From Tannerellaceae bacterium (GTDB lineage: Bacteria; Bacteroidota; Bacteroidia; Bacteroidales; Tannerellaceae): a stretch of DNA of 64,000 nt. The stretch spans positions 1 through 64,000 of the forward strand of contig JAISXD010000079.1 of assembly GCA_031270665.1 (NCBI GenBank), given 5' to 3'. Below, piece by piece: positions 1 through 10,660 of the stretch; the first letter of the stretch is position 1, and the number at the start of each line of letters is the position of its first letter. A program made the translations under genes and the position numbers. The notes beneath the pieces are model-generated. The model did not search any database, was not told the origin of the DNA, and was given only the letters and a program-made list of their open reading frames with translations.

Positions 1-1
1 A

Positions 2-70
2 TAACTTTACCGCTCGTCGGGACGGGTGCTCCCGCCCCTTGCCGCGGGGCGCTCCCCGAGCGATGAGTTA
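2..70. repeat. Nested inverted repeat / hairpin-forming element
   Basis: TAACT(2-6)/AGTTA(66-70), CGCTCG(11-16)/CGAGCG(57-62), inner GCCCC(34-38)/GGGGC(46-50). Confidence 0.5.
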
Positions 71-128
71 AAGATTTATTAAACAAATAAACGCTGACAC
101 AGTTTATCGGACACTACCGCTCAAACCG

Positions 129-156
129 CTGAATTATACCGCATTTCTAAAAAATC
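129..156. repeat. 28-bp direct repeat, copy 1
   Basis: ctgaattataccgcatttctaaaaaatc, identical to 3727-3754. Confidence 0.85.
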
Positions 157-283
157 CAAAATCACTATATTTCCTTATAGAACTTTTCTTCTTTATGGTT
201 GGGTACGATTTTGTTTGATATTTGGATTTGATACATAAATATTCATTTGTTCTATATTATTTGTAGTTGATTATTAGTTACTT

Positions 284-631
284 TCAATTTGTAATACTGA
301 TATTAACGGCATTCATGCCTTTTTTGCCACGTTCCAATTCAAAAGTAACTTTATTTCCTTCTTCTATTAAAGTGGATACACTACTGACATGGAAGAAAAA
401 CTTATCCATATTAACAGCATTTTCGATAAAGCCATATCCTTTATCCGGGTTGAAATATTCCACCCGACCTTTGAGTAACGCCTCTTCTATATCTTCCTTT
501 TTAGGGGTAGAAACTGCGATATTATCAATATCAATCTCCCGTTTTTTGACCGGATCGGGCGGTGTACTGGTTATAACTCCATTTTCGTCTACATAAGCAA
601 TCATATCCTCAAAAGAATCCTTTGGAATCAT
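284..631 (-). CDS. Cold-shock domain protein
   Basis: GRVEYFNPDKGYGFIEN...KFFFHVSSV is a CSD RNP-like signature. Confidence 0.85.
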   Translation of the reverse strand: MIPKDSFEDMIAYVDENGVITSTPPDPVKKREIDIDNIAVSTPKKEDIEEALLKGRVEYFNPDKGYGFIENAVNMDKFFFHVSSVSTLIEEGNKVTFELERGKKGMNAVNISITN

Positions 632-798
632 TTTTTCATCCTCTTTCCTTTGTTGTTTTTCTTTTCTCCTTTGTTGTTTGTTTTTTTTCTATTTCTCTCT
701 TATTAAATGATGATTTAGCCATACTTATTCGTAAAATATCTTTAATTTATTATTAATGAATATTTTTGGTTTTAAATTAACCGTAAAATACCATAGGC

Positions 799-1038
799 TT
801 ACCTCCCTGGTTTACGTAATTCAATATATCTCTTCACACGGGCATCTATTTCTTCCTGAGGTAGATGTGCCGGAAGCTCAATGGTAGTTCTATCATCGAT
901 AGTGATATGGATGACAGTTCCGGTATTTTTCTTTGTATTTTTCAATACCAACTCAGCCTGTTGTGTAGCCGACATTATTTCCCGGCGGGTAATTTCGCCT
1001 TCCTTCTTATTTACAGAAGAATTTTGTTTTGCTGCCAT
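799..1038 (-). CDS. Hypothetical small protein
   Basis: 79-aa ORF immediately downstream of and co-oriented with the DEAD helicase; plausible composition. Confidence 0.6.
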   Translation of the reverse strand: MAAKQNSSVNKKEGEITRREIMSATQQAELVLKNTKKNTGTVIHITIDDRTTIELPAHLPQEEIDARVKRYIELRKPGR

Positions 1039-1044
1039 AATTAT

Positions 1045-2160
1045 TTAGTTTGCGACAAGGAGTTTTCTTCCCGTCAGTTTTTGTATGTCTTTCAGCATTA
1101 CTTTTTCATCGTTTGCACAAAATGTCAAAGCAACACCTGTATTTCCGGCTCTTCCTGTACGTCCGATACGATGTACATAAGTCTCGGCTACATCCGGCAG
1201 ATCATAGTTTATTACCAGTTCCAGATTGTTAATATCAATTCCCCGGGCAGCAATATCTGTTGCAATAAGGGTTTGAATCTTATGCGATTTGAAATCCGAC
1301 AAAGCGCGTTGCCTGGCATTCTGGGATTTGTTTCCATGAATGGCTGCACTGCCTATTCCCGATTTACTGAGTATCCGTGCTATCTTATCAGCCCCATGTT
1401 TCGTTCGAGAAAATATCAGGGCAGATTTCTTTTTATCCTTTTTTAATAAGTTTATAAGTAAGTCCTTTTTCTCCTGCTTTTCGACAAAATAGATATATTG
1501 GTCTATTGTGTCTACTATCGACGATACGGGAGTCACTTCTACCTTCACAGGATTATGCAGGATAGAACGGGACAAAACTGCTATGGATGAAGGCATAGTC
1601 GCTGAAAAGAAAAGGGTTTGCTTTTCCTTTGGCAGTTTTGGTAACAGACGCTTAATGTCATGGATAAATCCCATATCCAACATACGGTCGGCTTCATCCA
1701 GTACAAAATGACAGATAGTATCTAAACTGATAATTCTCTGATTCATTAAGTCCAGCAAACGTCCAGGAGTGGCTACTAATATATCTATGCCTGTTTTTAG
1801 CTGATTTACCTGAGAGTTTTGCTTAACTCCCCCATAGATAACACAATGACGCAGACCTGTATATTTAGTATAGTCTGTAAGGCATTCATTGATTTGAATT
1901 GCTAATTCGCGGGTTGGAGTCAGAATTAATGCTCTTATTTCTCTTTTTTTACCGTGAGTTTTATTCAAGTACAATTGCTGGATGATGGGCAGTGAAAAAG
2001 CTGCCGTTTTTCCCGTTCCCGTTTGTGCCAATCCCAGAATATCCCGATTGACAAGGGCAGGAGTGATAGCCTGTTGTTGTATCGGTGTGGGCATTGTATA
2101 TCCTTTTTCGTTCAGAGCCCTTAATATCGGCTCAATAATAATTAATTCTTTAAATGTCAT
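1045..2160 (-). CDS. DEAD-box ATP-dependent RNA helicase (RhlE-like)
   Basis: AQTGTGKT, PTRELA, DEAD, SAT, HRIGRTGRAG motifs. Confidence 0.95.
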   Translation of the reverse strand: MTFKELIIIEPILRALNEKGYTMPTPIQQQAITPALVNRDILGLAQTGTGKTAAFSLPIIQQLYLNKTHGKKREIRALILTPTRELAIQINECLTDYTKYTGLRHCVIYGGVKQNSQVNQLKTGIDILVATPGRLLDLMNQRIISLDTICHFVLDEADRMLDMGFIHDIKRLLPKLPKEKQTLFFSATMPSSIAVLSRSILHNPVKVEVTPVSSIVDTIDQYIYFVEKQEKKDLLINLLKKDKKKSALIFSRTKHGADKIARILSKSGIGSAAIHGNKSQNARQRALSDFKSHKIQTLIATDIAARGIDINNLELVINYDLPDVAETYVHRIGRTGRAGNTGVALTFCANDEKVMLKDIQKLTGRKLLVAN

Positions 2161-2269
2161 ATTTTAATATTAAACTGTTAAATATTAAGATTACAGTATT
2201 TTATGAGGGTTTTACCATTTCAATATCAATGAAACAGCATTAATTGAAAGAAGTACCAATTGTTTTATG

Positions 2270-3013
2270 TCAATTGATAGCCTGAGTTATTATCCGTTCT
2301 GTCTTTTCAAAAAGCTCAGAGAAAGGCATATTCTTTACAGAGATGGGAGCATGGATTATAAAATCGAGTTTATTTCCTATACCCAGAGGGAAAGAACCCC
2401 ATTTCGTCATTTTCCACGAGTTATTGATTGTAACGGGAACTACATAAGCAGATGGAGCATATTTGCAGAGAATCTTCAATCCATTTTCGGCAAATGGCCG
2501 TGGTTTTTCGGTTTTACTTCTTTTCCCTTCAGGAAATATTACTGTTGTACGTTTGTTAGCTTCTATATATTGAGCCATCTTTTTTATGGCAGATAAAGAT
2601 TGCTTCGGATCTTTTCTGTTGATAAGTACCGATCCGCCATGATTCAGATTGTATGAGGATGGCAAGTCGAAGGGAAGTCCTGCTCCGACAAAGATAACAT
2701 CTACTTTTTCGGCAATTGATATTTTTACCATATCGGCATAGTTGGTCAAGGCAACCATGATATTTACACCGATTATACCTTTAGTCTTTTCTTTAGTTTT
2801 TTGTATTTCTTCCTTCAACCCGGAAATACACTTACTCAGATAATCTCCCGGAGATTTATGGTAAATCAGGCCTAATCCGGCACATGATATAACACCTATG
2901 CCTCTCTTATTAGCCACAGCCGAAGCTAACCCCGACAGGGCAACACCTACGCCCATTCCTCCTTGAATAACAGGAAGCTTTACTTCCATATTTCCTATAA
3001 AAAATGATTTCAT
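2270..3013 (-). pseudogene. In-frame chimera: N-terminus of nitronate monooxygenase fused to C-terminus of 1-acylglycerol-3-phosphate acyltransferase (PlsC-like)
   Basis: Residues 1-~119 (LPVIQGGMGVGVALSGLASAVAN...GVISCAGLG...DVIFVGAGLPFDLPS) are NMO-like; residues from ~124 (NHGGSVLINRKDPKQ...TTVIFPEGKRSK...VVPVTINNSW) are PlsC-like without the HX4D block. Confidence 0.75.
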
Positions 3014-3726
3014 CCTATATGCAGAAATGTGTCACGATATTGTGTTACACACCTTCGCGACTTGTTAATAAATACTACAAACAAGTAAGTTGATTTCGAT
3101 TTCGTTTTTTACGATGGGAAGTTCCGCAAAACAGTGGCGGAGCAAATCATTAAGAAGAAAGATGAAATATAAACTCGTTTGTTCAGAATACAAATGTACG
3201 AAAATAAATCGAACTTTTGGTTTATTATCTTGGTGCTTATGAAATACTATATAAAAAAGAGGAATATGTTGTAACAGTTTTAGAAGTTTTCTATGAAAAA
3301 AATGGTTTCAGAGGGAGTCATATGATTGACTCGTATGAAATGATAGAATCTGATTGTGCAAATAACTTCGGACTGTACTGTTTTAGAATATGATTATGAA
3401 ACTCATAGAGAGGAGCAAACATAGAAGATGAATTGCACGGAGATTTACAAATCAGACTTATCTGGCCGATGGGAAATTATGCATGCCCATTGGTCTTTTG
3501 TTCTACCTGATAAAAAACGGGTAGGACAATTATGGATGAAAATAAAGAAAAGAGATTATAGGAAACGGATATAATAATAATGGTGTTTTATCTTTGAAAA
3601 CAAAGATGTTTTCATAACTTTGTACTTGGAGAAGAGTTATTTGAAGTGGTGAAAAATGAAGCGAGGTAAAGCGACTAAGTAGTTTCTAAATCATTACCTA
3701 TCGCTAAATATTGATGGTTCAACCCC

Positions 3727-3754
3727 CTGAATTATACCGCATTTCTAAAAAATC
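3727..3754. repeat. 28-bp direct repeat, copy 2
   Basis: Identical to 129-156. Confidence 0.85.
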
Positions 3755-3995
3755 ACTACCTTTGTAATTCTAAAATTATACAGACCGCAAGCAATAAGCA
3801 TGACTAAATCATCAAAACCAAACTTGCGGCATATGAAACGCTTTTTGACAATACGACATTTTTTGACGCCTCCGTCCGATATTTTCCATTGTCTTAATCA
3901 AAATAAATCACAACTGATTGAATTTATCTATTGCATTTGCTCTAATATTAGCTGCTTTATTTATGATTACTTACTGTTTTGTTTACCTTGTTTTT

Positions 3996-4085
3996 CACCG
4001 TTCACCTTTGTGACCGGGTACTGTCACGGGCGTGAACGGATCCAGTCACCCTTGTGACCGGGTACTGCCACGAGGGTGAACGGTG
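3996..4085. repeat. Compound intergenic repeat: tandem 37-bp units within an outer inverted repeat
   Basis: CACCGTTCACC(3996-4006)/GGTGAACGGTG(4075-4085); GTGACCGGGTACTGTCAC(4010-4027) repeated as GTGACCGGGTACTGCCAC(4054-4071). Confidence 0.85.
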
Positions 4086-4268
4086 GAAATGGATGGGGCA
4101 ACTATACGAAATGATCGTATACAAAAACACAGAAATATAGCTTGTTTTCATTAATGGTTTTTCTTTTCGGAAAATTTGTAAGCCCTTGTCCGAATCTTAC
4201 TTTCTCGCGCCGGATGCCCGTATATCGTTACAAAAACCGTTGTAATATATGTATTTTTTGATGATCTA

Positions 4269-4298
4269 TTGAAATGCTAAAATATTAATGTAAATTTG
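4269..4298 (+). promoter_or_regulatory. Bacteroidetes-type promoter (TTG-N19-TAAATTTG)
   Basis: Matches the TTG / TAnnTTTG consensus upstream of the 4356 CDS. Confidence 0.5.
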
Positions 4299-4355
4299 CG
4301 CCGTTTAATTACAAATCGTAAAAGAAAAGCAGATTCTACTAAATAAATCAAACAT

Positions 4356-4937
4356 ATGGGAAATAATAAAGTGATTGGCGCTAAGATAAAAAGTATCCGA
4401 GAATCGAAACAACTGTCTCTTACCGATATGGCCGAACGTTCCGGCTTAGGGATAGAACAGGTGGAGCGTATTGAGAACAATGTAGATTTTCCTTCCTTAG
4501 CGCCTCTGATAAAAATAGCCCGCGTACTGGGTGTACGTTTAGGAACATTTTTGGACGACCAGTCTGAGTTAGGCCCGGTTATCTGTAGAAAAAAAGACAG
4601 TAATGAAGACAATAGCATCAGCTTTTCCAACAATGCAACCGTCTCTCATAAACATATGGAATACCATTCCTTATCGCAAGATAAGTCCGGCAGGCATATG
4701 GAGCCTTTCCTTATCGATATAGCCCCTTCCGAAAATGCGGATTTCACCCTGTCTACGCATGAGGGGGAAGAATTTATCTACGTATTGGAAGGTATTGTGG
4801 AAATTAATTATGGTAAAAACACCTACCTGCTGGATGAAGGAGATAGTATTTATTACGATTCGATCGTGGCCCACCATGTTCATGCCGCCAATGGCAGCGC
4901 CGCGAAAATACTGGGCGTTGTGTATACGCCTTATTAA
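4356..4937 (+). CDS. XRE-family regulator with C-terminal cupin domain
   Basis: N-terminal HTH (IKSIRESKQLSLTDMAERSGL), C-terminal cupin (EGEEFIYVLEGIVEINYG...DSIYYDSIVAHHV). Confidence 0.9.
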   Translation: MGNNKVIGAKIKSIRESKQLSLTDMAERSGLGIEQVERIENNVDFPSLAPLIKIARVLGVRLGTFLDDQSELGPVICRKKDSNEDNSISFSNNATVSHKHMEYHSLSQDKSGRHMEPFLIDIAPSENADFTLSTHEGEEFIYVLEGIVEINYGKNTYLLDEGDSIYYDSIVAHHVHAANGSAAKILGVVYTPY

Positions 4938-4952
4938 AAACCAGGGAATCTT

Positions 4953-6605
4953 ATGGAATTACAAGAAAGAACCCTCGGACAATGGGTAGAATACTGGGCA
5001 GAGAAAACGCCTGATAAAGAATATATCGTTTATTCCGACCGTGATTTACGTTTCACCTGGGCGGTATTTAACGAACGGGTAGACAGGATGGCAAAAGGCC
5101 TGCTTTCCATCGGCGTAAAAAAGGGCACACATGTGGGAATCTGGGCAACGAATGTGCCCGACTGGCTTACGTTCTTATTTGCAGGCGCAAAAATCGGTGC
5201 CGTATTAGTGACCGTAAATACAAATTATAAGCAAAGCGAACTGGAATATCTGGTAGAAGATTCCGATTTACACACGCTTTGCATCACAGAAGGAGTGTTT
5301 GACGGCAGCTACATCGATATGGTGTACACGATGCTTCCCGAACTAAAGGATAGCCAGCGCGGATATATGCGAAGCAAACGTTTCCCGGAAATGAAGAATG
5401 TTGTTTTTATCGGACAGGAAAAATACCGGGGCATGTATAACACCCCGGAGTTATTGTTGCTGGGCGAGAACATCGACGACCGTACTTTATGCGAAGCAAA
5501 AAAACAGGTAACATGCCATGATGTGGTAAATATGCAATATACGTCCGGGACAACAGGCTTTCCGAAGGGCGTGATGCTTACGCATTATAATATAGCCAAC
5601 AATGGATTTTTTACCGGAGAGAATATGCAATTTACGACCGAAGACAAACTCTGCTGTTGCGTCCCCCTCTTCCATTGCTTCGGTATTACGCTTGCTTCCA
5701 TGAATGTGCTGACGCATGGTTGCACACAAGTAATGGTTGAACGGTTCGACCCGTTAGTTGTACTGGCCTCTGTACACAAGGAAAGATGTACCGCCTTATA
5801 TGGCGTGCCGACGATGTTTATTGCCGAGCTAAACCACCCGATGTTTAGCCTGTTCGACCTGTCTTCGCTCCGTACGGGTATTATGGCCGGTTCTTTATGT
5901 CCACCTGAAGTGATGCGGGCTGTTGTGGAAAAAATGCACATCCCCTATATCACCAGCGTGTATGGCCTTACGGAAAGTTCTCCCGGAATGACACAGAGCC
6001 GGGTAGGGCAATCGTTTGAAGAACGAACCACAACGGTGGGCCAAGAATTTCCGTTTACCGAAGTAAACGTATTTAATCCGGAAACGGGAGAAGAGCGCCT
6101 TGCAGGCGAACAAGGTGAAATTTGTTGCCGGGGTTATCTGTTGATGAAAGGTTACTATAAAAAACCGGAGGCTACCGCCCAGGCGATTGATAAAGACGGA
6201 TGGCTGCATAGCGGAGATTTAGGCGTTAAAGACGAAAATGGGAATTATCGCATCACCGGCCGCATAAAAGATATGATTATTCGTGGAGGAGAAAATATTT
6301 ACCCCAAAGAAATAGAAGATTTCCTTTATAAAATGGATGGTATAAAGGATATACAGGTAGTAGGCGTCAACTCGCCCAAATACGGGGAAGAAGTGGGCGC
6401 TTTCATTATTCGTCAGGAGAATACGCCCATAACGGAAGAGGATGTGAAAGAGTATTGCCGCGGACAGATAGCGCGCCATAAGATTCCCAAATACATTTTC
6501 TTTGTGGATGATTTCCCCCTGACCGGCAGTGGTAAAATTCAAAAATTCAAACTAAGGGAACTGTGCCTGGAACTGTTAGCCGGAAAAGGAATTAAACCTG
6601 TATAA
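4953..6605 (+). CDS. AMP-binding acyl-CoA synthetase
   Basis: [44 protein letters not shown] motifs. Confidence 0.95.
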   Translation: MELQERTLGQWVEYWAEKTPDKEYIVYSDRDLRFTWAVFNERVDRMAKGLLSIGVKKGTHVGIWATNVPDWLTFLFAGAKIGAVLVTVNTNYKQSELEYLVEDSDLHTLCITEGVFDGSYIDMVYTMLPELKDSQRGYMRSKRFPEMKNVVFIGQEKYRGMYNTPELLLLGENIDDRTLCEAKKQVTCHDVVNMQYTSGTTGFPKGVMLTHYNIANNGFFTGENMQFTTEDKLCCCVPLFHCFGITLASMNVLTHGCTQVMVERFDPLVVLASVHKERCTALYGVPTMFIAELNHPMFSLFDLSSLRTGIMAGSLCPPEVMRAVVEKMHIPYITSVYGLTESSPGMTQSRVGQSFEERTTTVGQEFPFTEVNVFNPETGEERLAGEQGEICCRGYLLMKGYYKKPEATAQAIDKDGWLHSGDLGVKDENGNYRITGRIKDMIIRGGENIYPKEIEDFLYKMDGIKDIQVVGVNSPKYGEEVGAFIIRQENTPITEEDVKEYCRGQIARHKIPKYIFFVDDFPLTGSGKIQKFKLRELCLELLAGKGIKPV

Positions 6606-6637
6606 TACTTTATACAATTTATGGACAGGTAACCCGT

Positions 6638-6666
6638 TTGTTTTAACAGGTAAATGTGTACCTTTG
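6638..6666 (+). promoter_or_regulatory. Bacteroidetes-type promoter (TTG-N18-TACCTTTG)
   Basis: Consensus spacing; lies over the upstream-most ATG of the 6654 ORF, supporting a start at 6726. Confidence 0.6.
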
Positions 6667-6725
6667 CCGCAGAATATCCCATAAAGGATGTTGTGCAACC
6701 AATAATAATTACTTTATACAAGCGT

Positions 6726-9700
6726 ATGAGACAGTATAAACTTATCAATAACATTTTAGGATGGATTGCATTTATCATTGCTTCCGCTGTTTATCTAATG
6801 ACAATGGAACCTACCGCCAGTTTCTGGGATTGCGGCGAGTTCATATCATCAGCCTATAAATTAGAGGTAGGACATCCGCCCGGAGCGCCGTTCTTTATGT
6901 TAACAGCCAATTTATTCACGCAATTTGCTTCAAGCCCTGATAAAGTTGCCATGATGGTCAATACGATGTCCGCTCTGTTCAGCGGCCTTACCATTCTTTT
7001 CTTGTTTTGGAGTATTACACACTTAGCCCGGAAAATCATTGTAACGAACGGGGAAGAAATGACGCCCGGACAAATGATCGCTATCCTGGGCAGCGGATTA
7101 ACAGGCGCGTTGGTTTATACATTCAGCGATACATTTTGGTTCAGTGCGGTAGAAGGCGAAGTGTACGCCTATTCTTCACTGTTTACGGCCGTCGTATTCT
7201 GGCTGATATTAAAATGGGAAGATGTGGCCAACCGTCCGCATGCCGATCGTTGGATTGTACTGATTGCCTATCTGATGGGGTTAAGCATTGGCATTCATTT
7301 ATTGAACCTGCTCTGTATCCCGGCGATTGTATTGGTCTATTATTATAAAAAATTCGCTAATCCTACAATGAAAGGAACCCTTGTAGCTTTGCTTGTTTCA
7401 TTTGCCATTGTAGGTTTAATGATGTATGGGGTAATACAAGGTTTGGTAGAGGTGGCCGGCTTATTCGAGCTGCTTTTTGTCAATGCACTGGGCATGCCGT
7501 ACAATTCAGGCGTCTTTGCATATCTTATCGTGTTATTAGCTGTTTTGTCATGGGCTATCTATGAAACGATGCGCGACAATCCGAACGAAGTAAAGATGAA
7601 AGTAGCCTTTATACTTTCCATTATTTTATTAGGTATTCCTTTTATCGGCAGCGGGTATATAGTAGGCGCTATCCTGATTATAGCCTTAACGGCATTCTTG
7701 TTCCGGTATAAGAAAATAAACACGAAAATGTTGAATACCGTTCTGATCTCTCTGATGGTTATATTCGTCGGTTATTCTTCGTATGCACTGATCATGATCC
7801 GTTCAACGGCCGGTACGCCAATGGACCAGAACTCTCCTAAAGACATCTTTACCCTGCGTACGTACCTGGCGCGTGAACAATACGGACAAGTGCCTTTGTT
7901 CTATGGACAGACCTACGTATCGGAAGTGAAATACCTGCGCCAGGGCAATATGTACACGGTAGAATTCAGCGAAGGCGAACCTACCTGGACGCGCATATCC
8001 AAAAAAGACAGCGCTGAAAAAGACAAATACTATGTATCAAAGCATGCAACAGACTACAAGTATGTGGATGAACTGAATATGCTTTTCCCCCGTATGTATA
8101 GCCAGCAGCCCAATCATGTGGAAGCATACAAAGAATGGGCGCAGGTAAAAGGTACACCGGTAAAATTCGACCGTCACGGGCAAATGGTTACAGTTATGAA
8201 ACCTTCTTTTGCCGAAAATCTTCGCTTCTTCTTTTCGTATCAATTGAACTTTATGTACTGGCGTTACTTTATGTGGAATTTCTCCGGGCGCCAGAATGAT
8301 ATTCAAGGCCGCGGCGAAATATTAAACGGCAACTGGATAACCGGAATCAAAGCAATAGACCAAGTGCTGGTTGGCCCGCAGGATGATATGCCGTATGATA
8401 TAGCAAAAAACAAAGGGCATAATGTGTATTATATGCTACCTTTATTGTTGGGGCTTATCGGTTTGTTCTATCAGGCCTATTCCGGGCAAAAGGGTATACA
8501 AAGTTTCTGGATTACCTTCTTCCTCTTCTTTATGACTGGTATAGCGATTGTGCTTTACCTGAATCAAACGCCTTACCAGCCGCGCGAACGGGACTATGCG
8601 TATGCCGGTTCATTCTATGCCTTCTGCATCTGGATTGGATTTGGCGTAGCCGGATTGGCCAAATTACTTGAGAAGTACGTAAAAGCATCTCCGGTAATAG
8701 CTGCCGCAGCAGCATCCGTACTGAGTCTTCTCGTACCTGTTCAAATGGCCGGGCAGAATTGGGATGACCATGATCGTTCCAAACGTTATATGGCGCGTGA
8801 TTTTGGACATAATTACTTAGAATCGTGCGAGCCTAACTCTATTATTTTCACCAATGGCGACAACGATACCTTCCCCTTATGGTATGCACAGGAAGTAGAA
8901 GGTATCCGTACGGATGTGCGCGTTTGTAATACCAGTTACCTGCAAACCGACTGGTATATCGACCAGATGAAACGCCAGGCGTATGAATCGGCCCCGCTGC
9001 CTATTAGTTGGAATCACGACGATTATGTAATGGGTACGCGCGACGCCGCCTATCTTTTTGACATGGTAGAACAACCTATTGATCTGGGAACAGCGCTTAA
9101 TTTTGTAAAATCAAATGATCCCCGGTATAAAAAACTTCCGGATTACAATCAGGAAATAGACTATATTCCATCAAAAAAGTTCACGTTTAAAGTAGACTCG
9201 GCAACCGTTGTGGAAAATGATGCGCTTGACCCGCCTTACCGCTCGCAGATGCTGAAAGATATGCAATTTGATTACAGCAATAAAACGACATTAGGGAAAC
9301 AGGAATTGATCATATTAGACATGTTGCAAACCAACAATTGGGAACGCCCGATGTATTATGCCATTACGGTGTCTCCCGATCAGTTTGTCAACCTCGACGG
9401 TTTCTTCCAGCAAACAGGGATGGCTTATCAGATTGTCCCCTTAAATGCAAAGAATACCAACTTAGCGATTAACACCGACAGAATGTACGACAATGTTATG
9501 AACAAATTCAAATGGGGAGGCGCCAATACGCCGGGTGTTTACATAGACGAAACTACAATGAGCATGTGCAGGAGCTACCGCGTGTTTATATTCGGAAAAT
9601 TAGCAACCTCTCTTATCAACGAAGAAAAATATGATAAGGCCCTTGCAATACTTGATAAATGTGTAGAAGTGTTACCTTCGGAAAACATTCCATTGGATTA

Positions 9701-9983
9701 CAGCATCTTATCCATTGCCGAAAGTTATTACATACTCGGGCAAAAGGAAAAAGCGGCCGCCCTCTATGAAGAGTTGTTAAACAATATGATGCGTAATATT
9801 CGCTGGTTCTTCCGTTTGAAACCGTCTCAGTTAGCGTCTGTTGCCAACACACTGGAAAGTGATTTATACATTATGCAAGAAGCGTTACGTGTCATTGAGC
9901 ATTTCGATCCTGACTTGAGTAATAATTATATGGAAGAGTTCAATAATTTCCGTATGGCCTACACATCCGTACCCAGGAATTAA
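6726..9983 (+). CDS. DUF2723 family multi-TM protein (glycosyltransferase-like)
   Basis: TASFWDCGEFISSAYKLEVGHPPGAPFF is the DUF2723 signature; many TM segments; TPR-like C-terminus. Start moved to in-frame ATG 6726. Confidence 0.9.
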   Translation: MRQYKLINNILGWIAFIIASAVYLMTMEPTASFWDCGEFISSAYKLEVGHPPGAPFFMLTANLFTQFASSPDKVAMMVNTMSALFSGLTILFLFWSITHLARKIIVTNGEEMTPGQMIAILGSGLTGALVYTFSDTFWFSAVEGEVYAYSSLFTAVVFWLILKWEDVANRPHADRWIVLIAYLMGLSIGIHLLNLLCIPAIVLVYYYKKFANPTMKGTLVALLVSFAIVGLMMYGVIQGLVEVAGLFELLFVNALGMPYNSGVFAYLIVLLAVLSWAIYETMRDNPNEVKMKVAFILSIILLGIPFIGSGYIVGAILIIALTAFLFRYKKINTKMLNTVLISLMVIFVGYSSYALIMIRSTAGTPMDQNSPKDIFTLRTYLAREQYGQVPLFYGQTYVSEVKYLRQGNMYTVEFSEGEPTWTRISKKDSAEKDKYYVSKHATDYKYVDELNMLFPRMYSQQPNHVEAYKEWAQVKGTPVKFDRHGQMVTVMKPSFAENLRFFFSYQLNFMYWRYFMWNFSGRQNDIQGRGEILNGNWITGIKAIDQVLVGPQDDMPYDIAKNKGHNVYYMLPLLLGLIGLFYQAYSGQKGIQSFWITFFLFFMTGIAIVLYLNQTPYQPRERDYAYAGSFYAFCIWIGFGVAGLAKLLEKYVKASPVIAAAAASVLSLLVPVQMAGQNWDDHDRSKRYMARDFGHNYLESCEPNSIIFTNGDNDTFPLWYAQEVEGIRTDVRVCNTSYLQTDWYIDQMKRQAYESAPLPISWNHDDYVMGTRDAAYLFDMVEQPIDLGTALNFVKSNDPRYKKLPDYNQEIDYIPSKKFTFKVDSATVVENDALDPPYRSQMLKDMQFDYSNKTTLGKQELIILDMLQTNNWERPMYYAITVSPDQFVNLDGFFQQTGMAYQIVPLNAKNTNLAINTDRMYDNVMNKFKWGGANTPGVYIDETTMSMCRSYRVFIFGKLATSLINEEKYDKALAILDKCVEVLPSENIPLDYSILSIAESYYILGQKEKAAALYEELLNNMMRNIRWFFRLKPSQLASVANTLESDLYIMQEALRVIEHFDPDLSNNYMEEFNNFRMAYTSVPRN

Positions 9984-9985
9984 GT

Positions 9986-10597
9986 ATGTTTATTGAGCAA
10001 CCTCCCCGTATATACAGGATACTGTTCCCAGGGGCAATCTGGCGAATGCCGTCGAAAAACAAATGTGTTTACCTCACGTTTGACGACGGGCCCATTCCCG
10101 AGATTACCCCTTGGGTTTTAGACTTATTGAATCAATATGATATTAAAGCCACCTTTTTCTGTGTAGGAGATAATGTACGTAAGCATCCCGCTATTTTCCA
10201 ATTGATTTTGGATCAAGGTCATCACATAGGAAACCACACATTCAATCATCTTCAAGGCATCCGGTTCCAGACAAAAAAATATCTGGACAACATAAAGAAG
10301 GCAAACGAATATATCCATAGTCACTTATTCCGCCCCCCTCACGGGCATATGCGATTTCCGCAAACGTTATTTCTACGCAAACAATATAAGATAATCATGT
10401 GGGACGTAGTCACACGGGATTATAGCCCGCATATGACGCCGAACGGCGTTTTTAATGTAGTAAAAAATTATACCCGTAACGGTTCGATCATCGTTTTCCA
10501 CGATTCTCTTAAAGCCGAAACAAACATGAAAGAAGCCCTTCCCCGCTCCATCGAATGGCTCAAACAAGAAGGATATGAATTCAAATTGCTTGATTAA
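9986..10597 (+). CDS. Polysaccharide deacetylase family (NodB homology)
   Basis: YLTFDDGPIPEITPWVL, HHIGNHTFNH, FRPPHG motifs. Confidence 0.92.
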   Translation: MFIEQPPRIYRILFPGAIWRMPSKNKCVYLTFDDGPIPEITPWVLDLLNQYDIKATFFCVGDNVRKHPAIFQLILDQGHHIGNHTFNHLQGIRFQTKKYLDNIKKANEYIHSHLFRPPHGHMRFPQTLFLRKQYKIIMWDVVTRDYSPHMTPNGVFNVVKNYTRNGSIIVFHDSLKAETNMKEALPRSIEWLKQEGYEFKLLD

Positions 10598-10660
10598 TCT
10601 TTCCAGATCGGCGAATAAATCCACCGTTTTGCAAACAATTAGATGAAGCATTAGAAAATA

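Noticed and set aside
3428-3580. Short ORF MNCTEIYKSDLSGRWEIMHAHWSFVLPDKK...
   Set aside because: About 49 aa, no recognisable family and set in decayed sequence; not supportable.
3800-4057. 85-aa + strand ORF (MTKSSKPNLRHMKRF...)
   Set aside because: Runs into the hairpin repeat at 3996-4085, has no recognisable domain and lies in a degraded intergenic.
5487-6542. Antisense ORFs within the acyl-CoA synthetase gene
   Set aside because: Shadow ORFs opposite a strongly supported CDS; the same applies to most other antisense ORFs in the track.
6654-6725. N-terminal extension of the DUF2723 ORF
   Set aside because: Overlaps a good TTG-N18-TACCTTTG promoter; the start at 6726 fits better.
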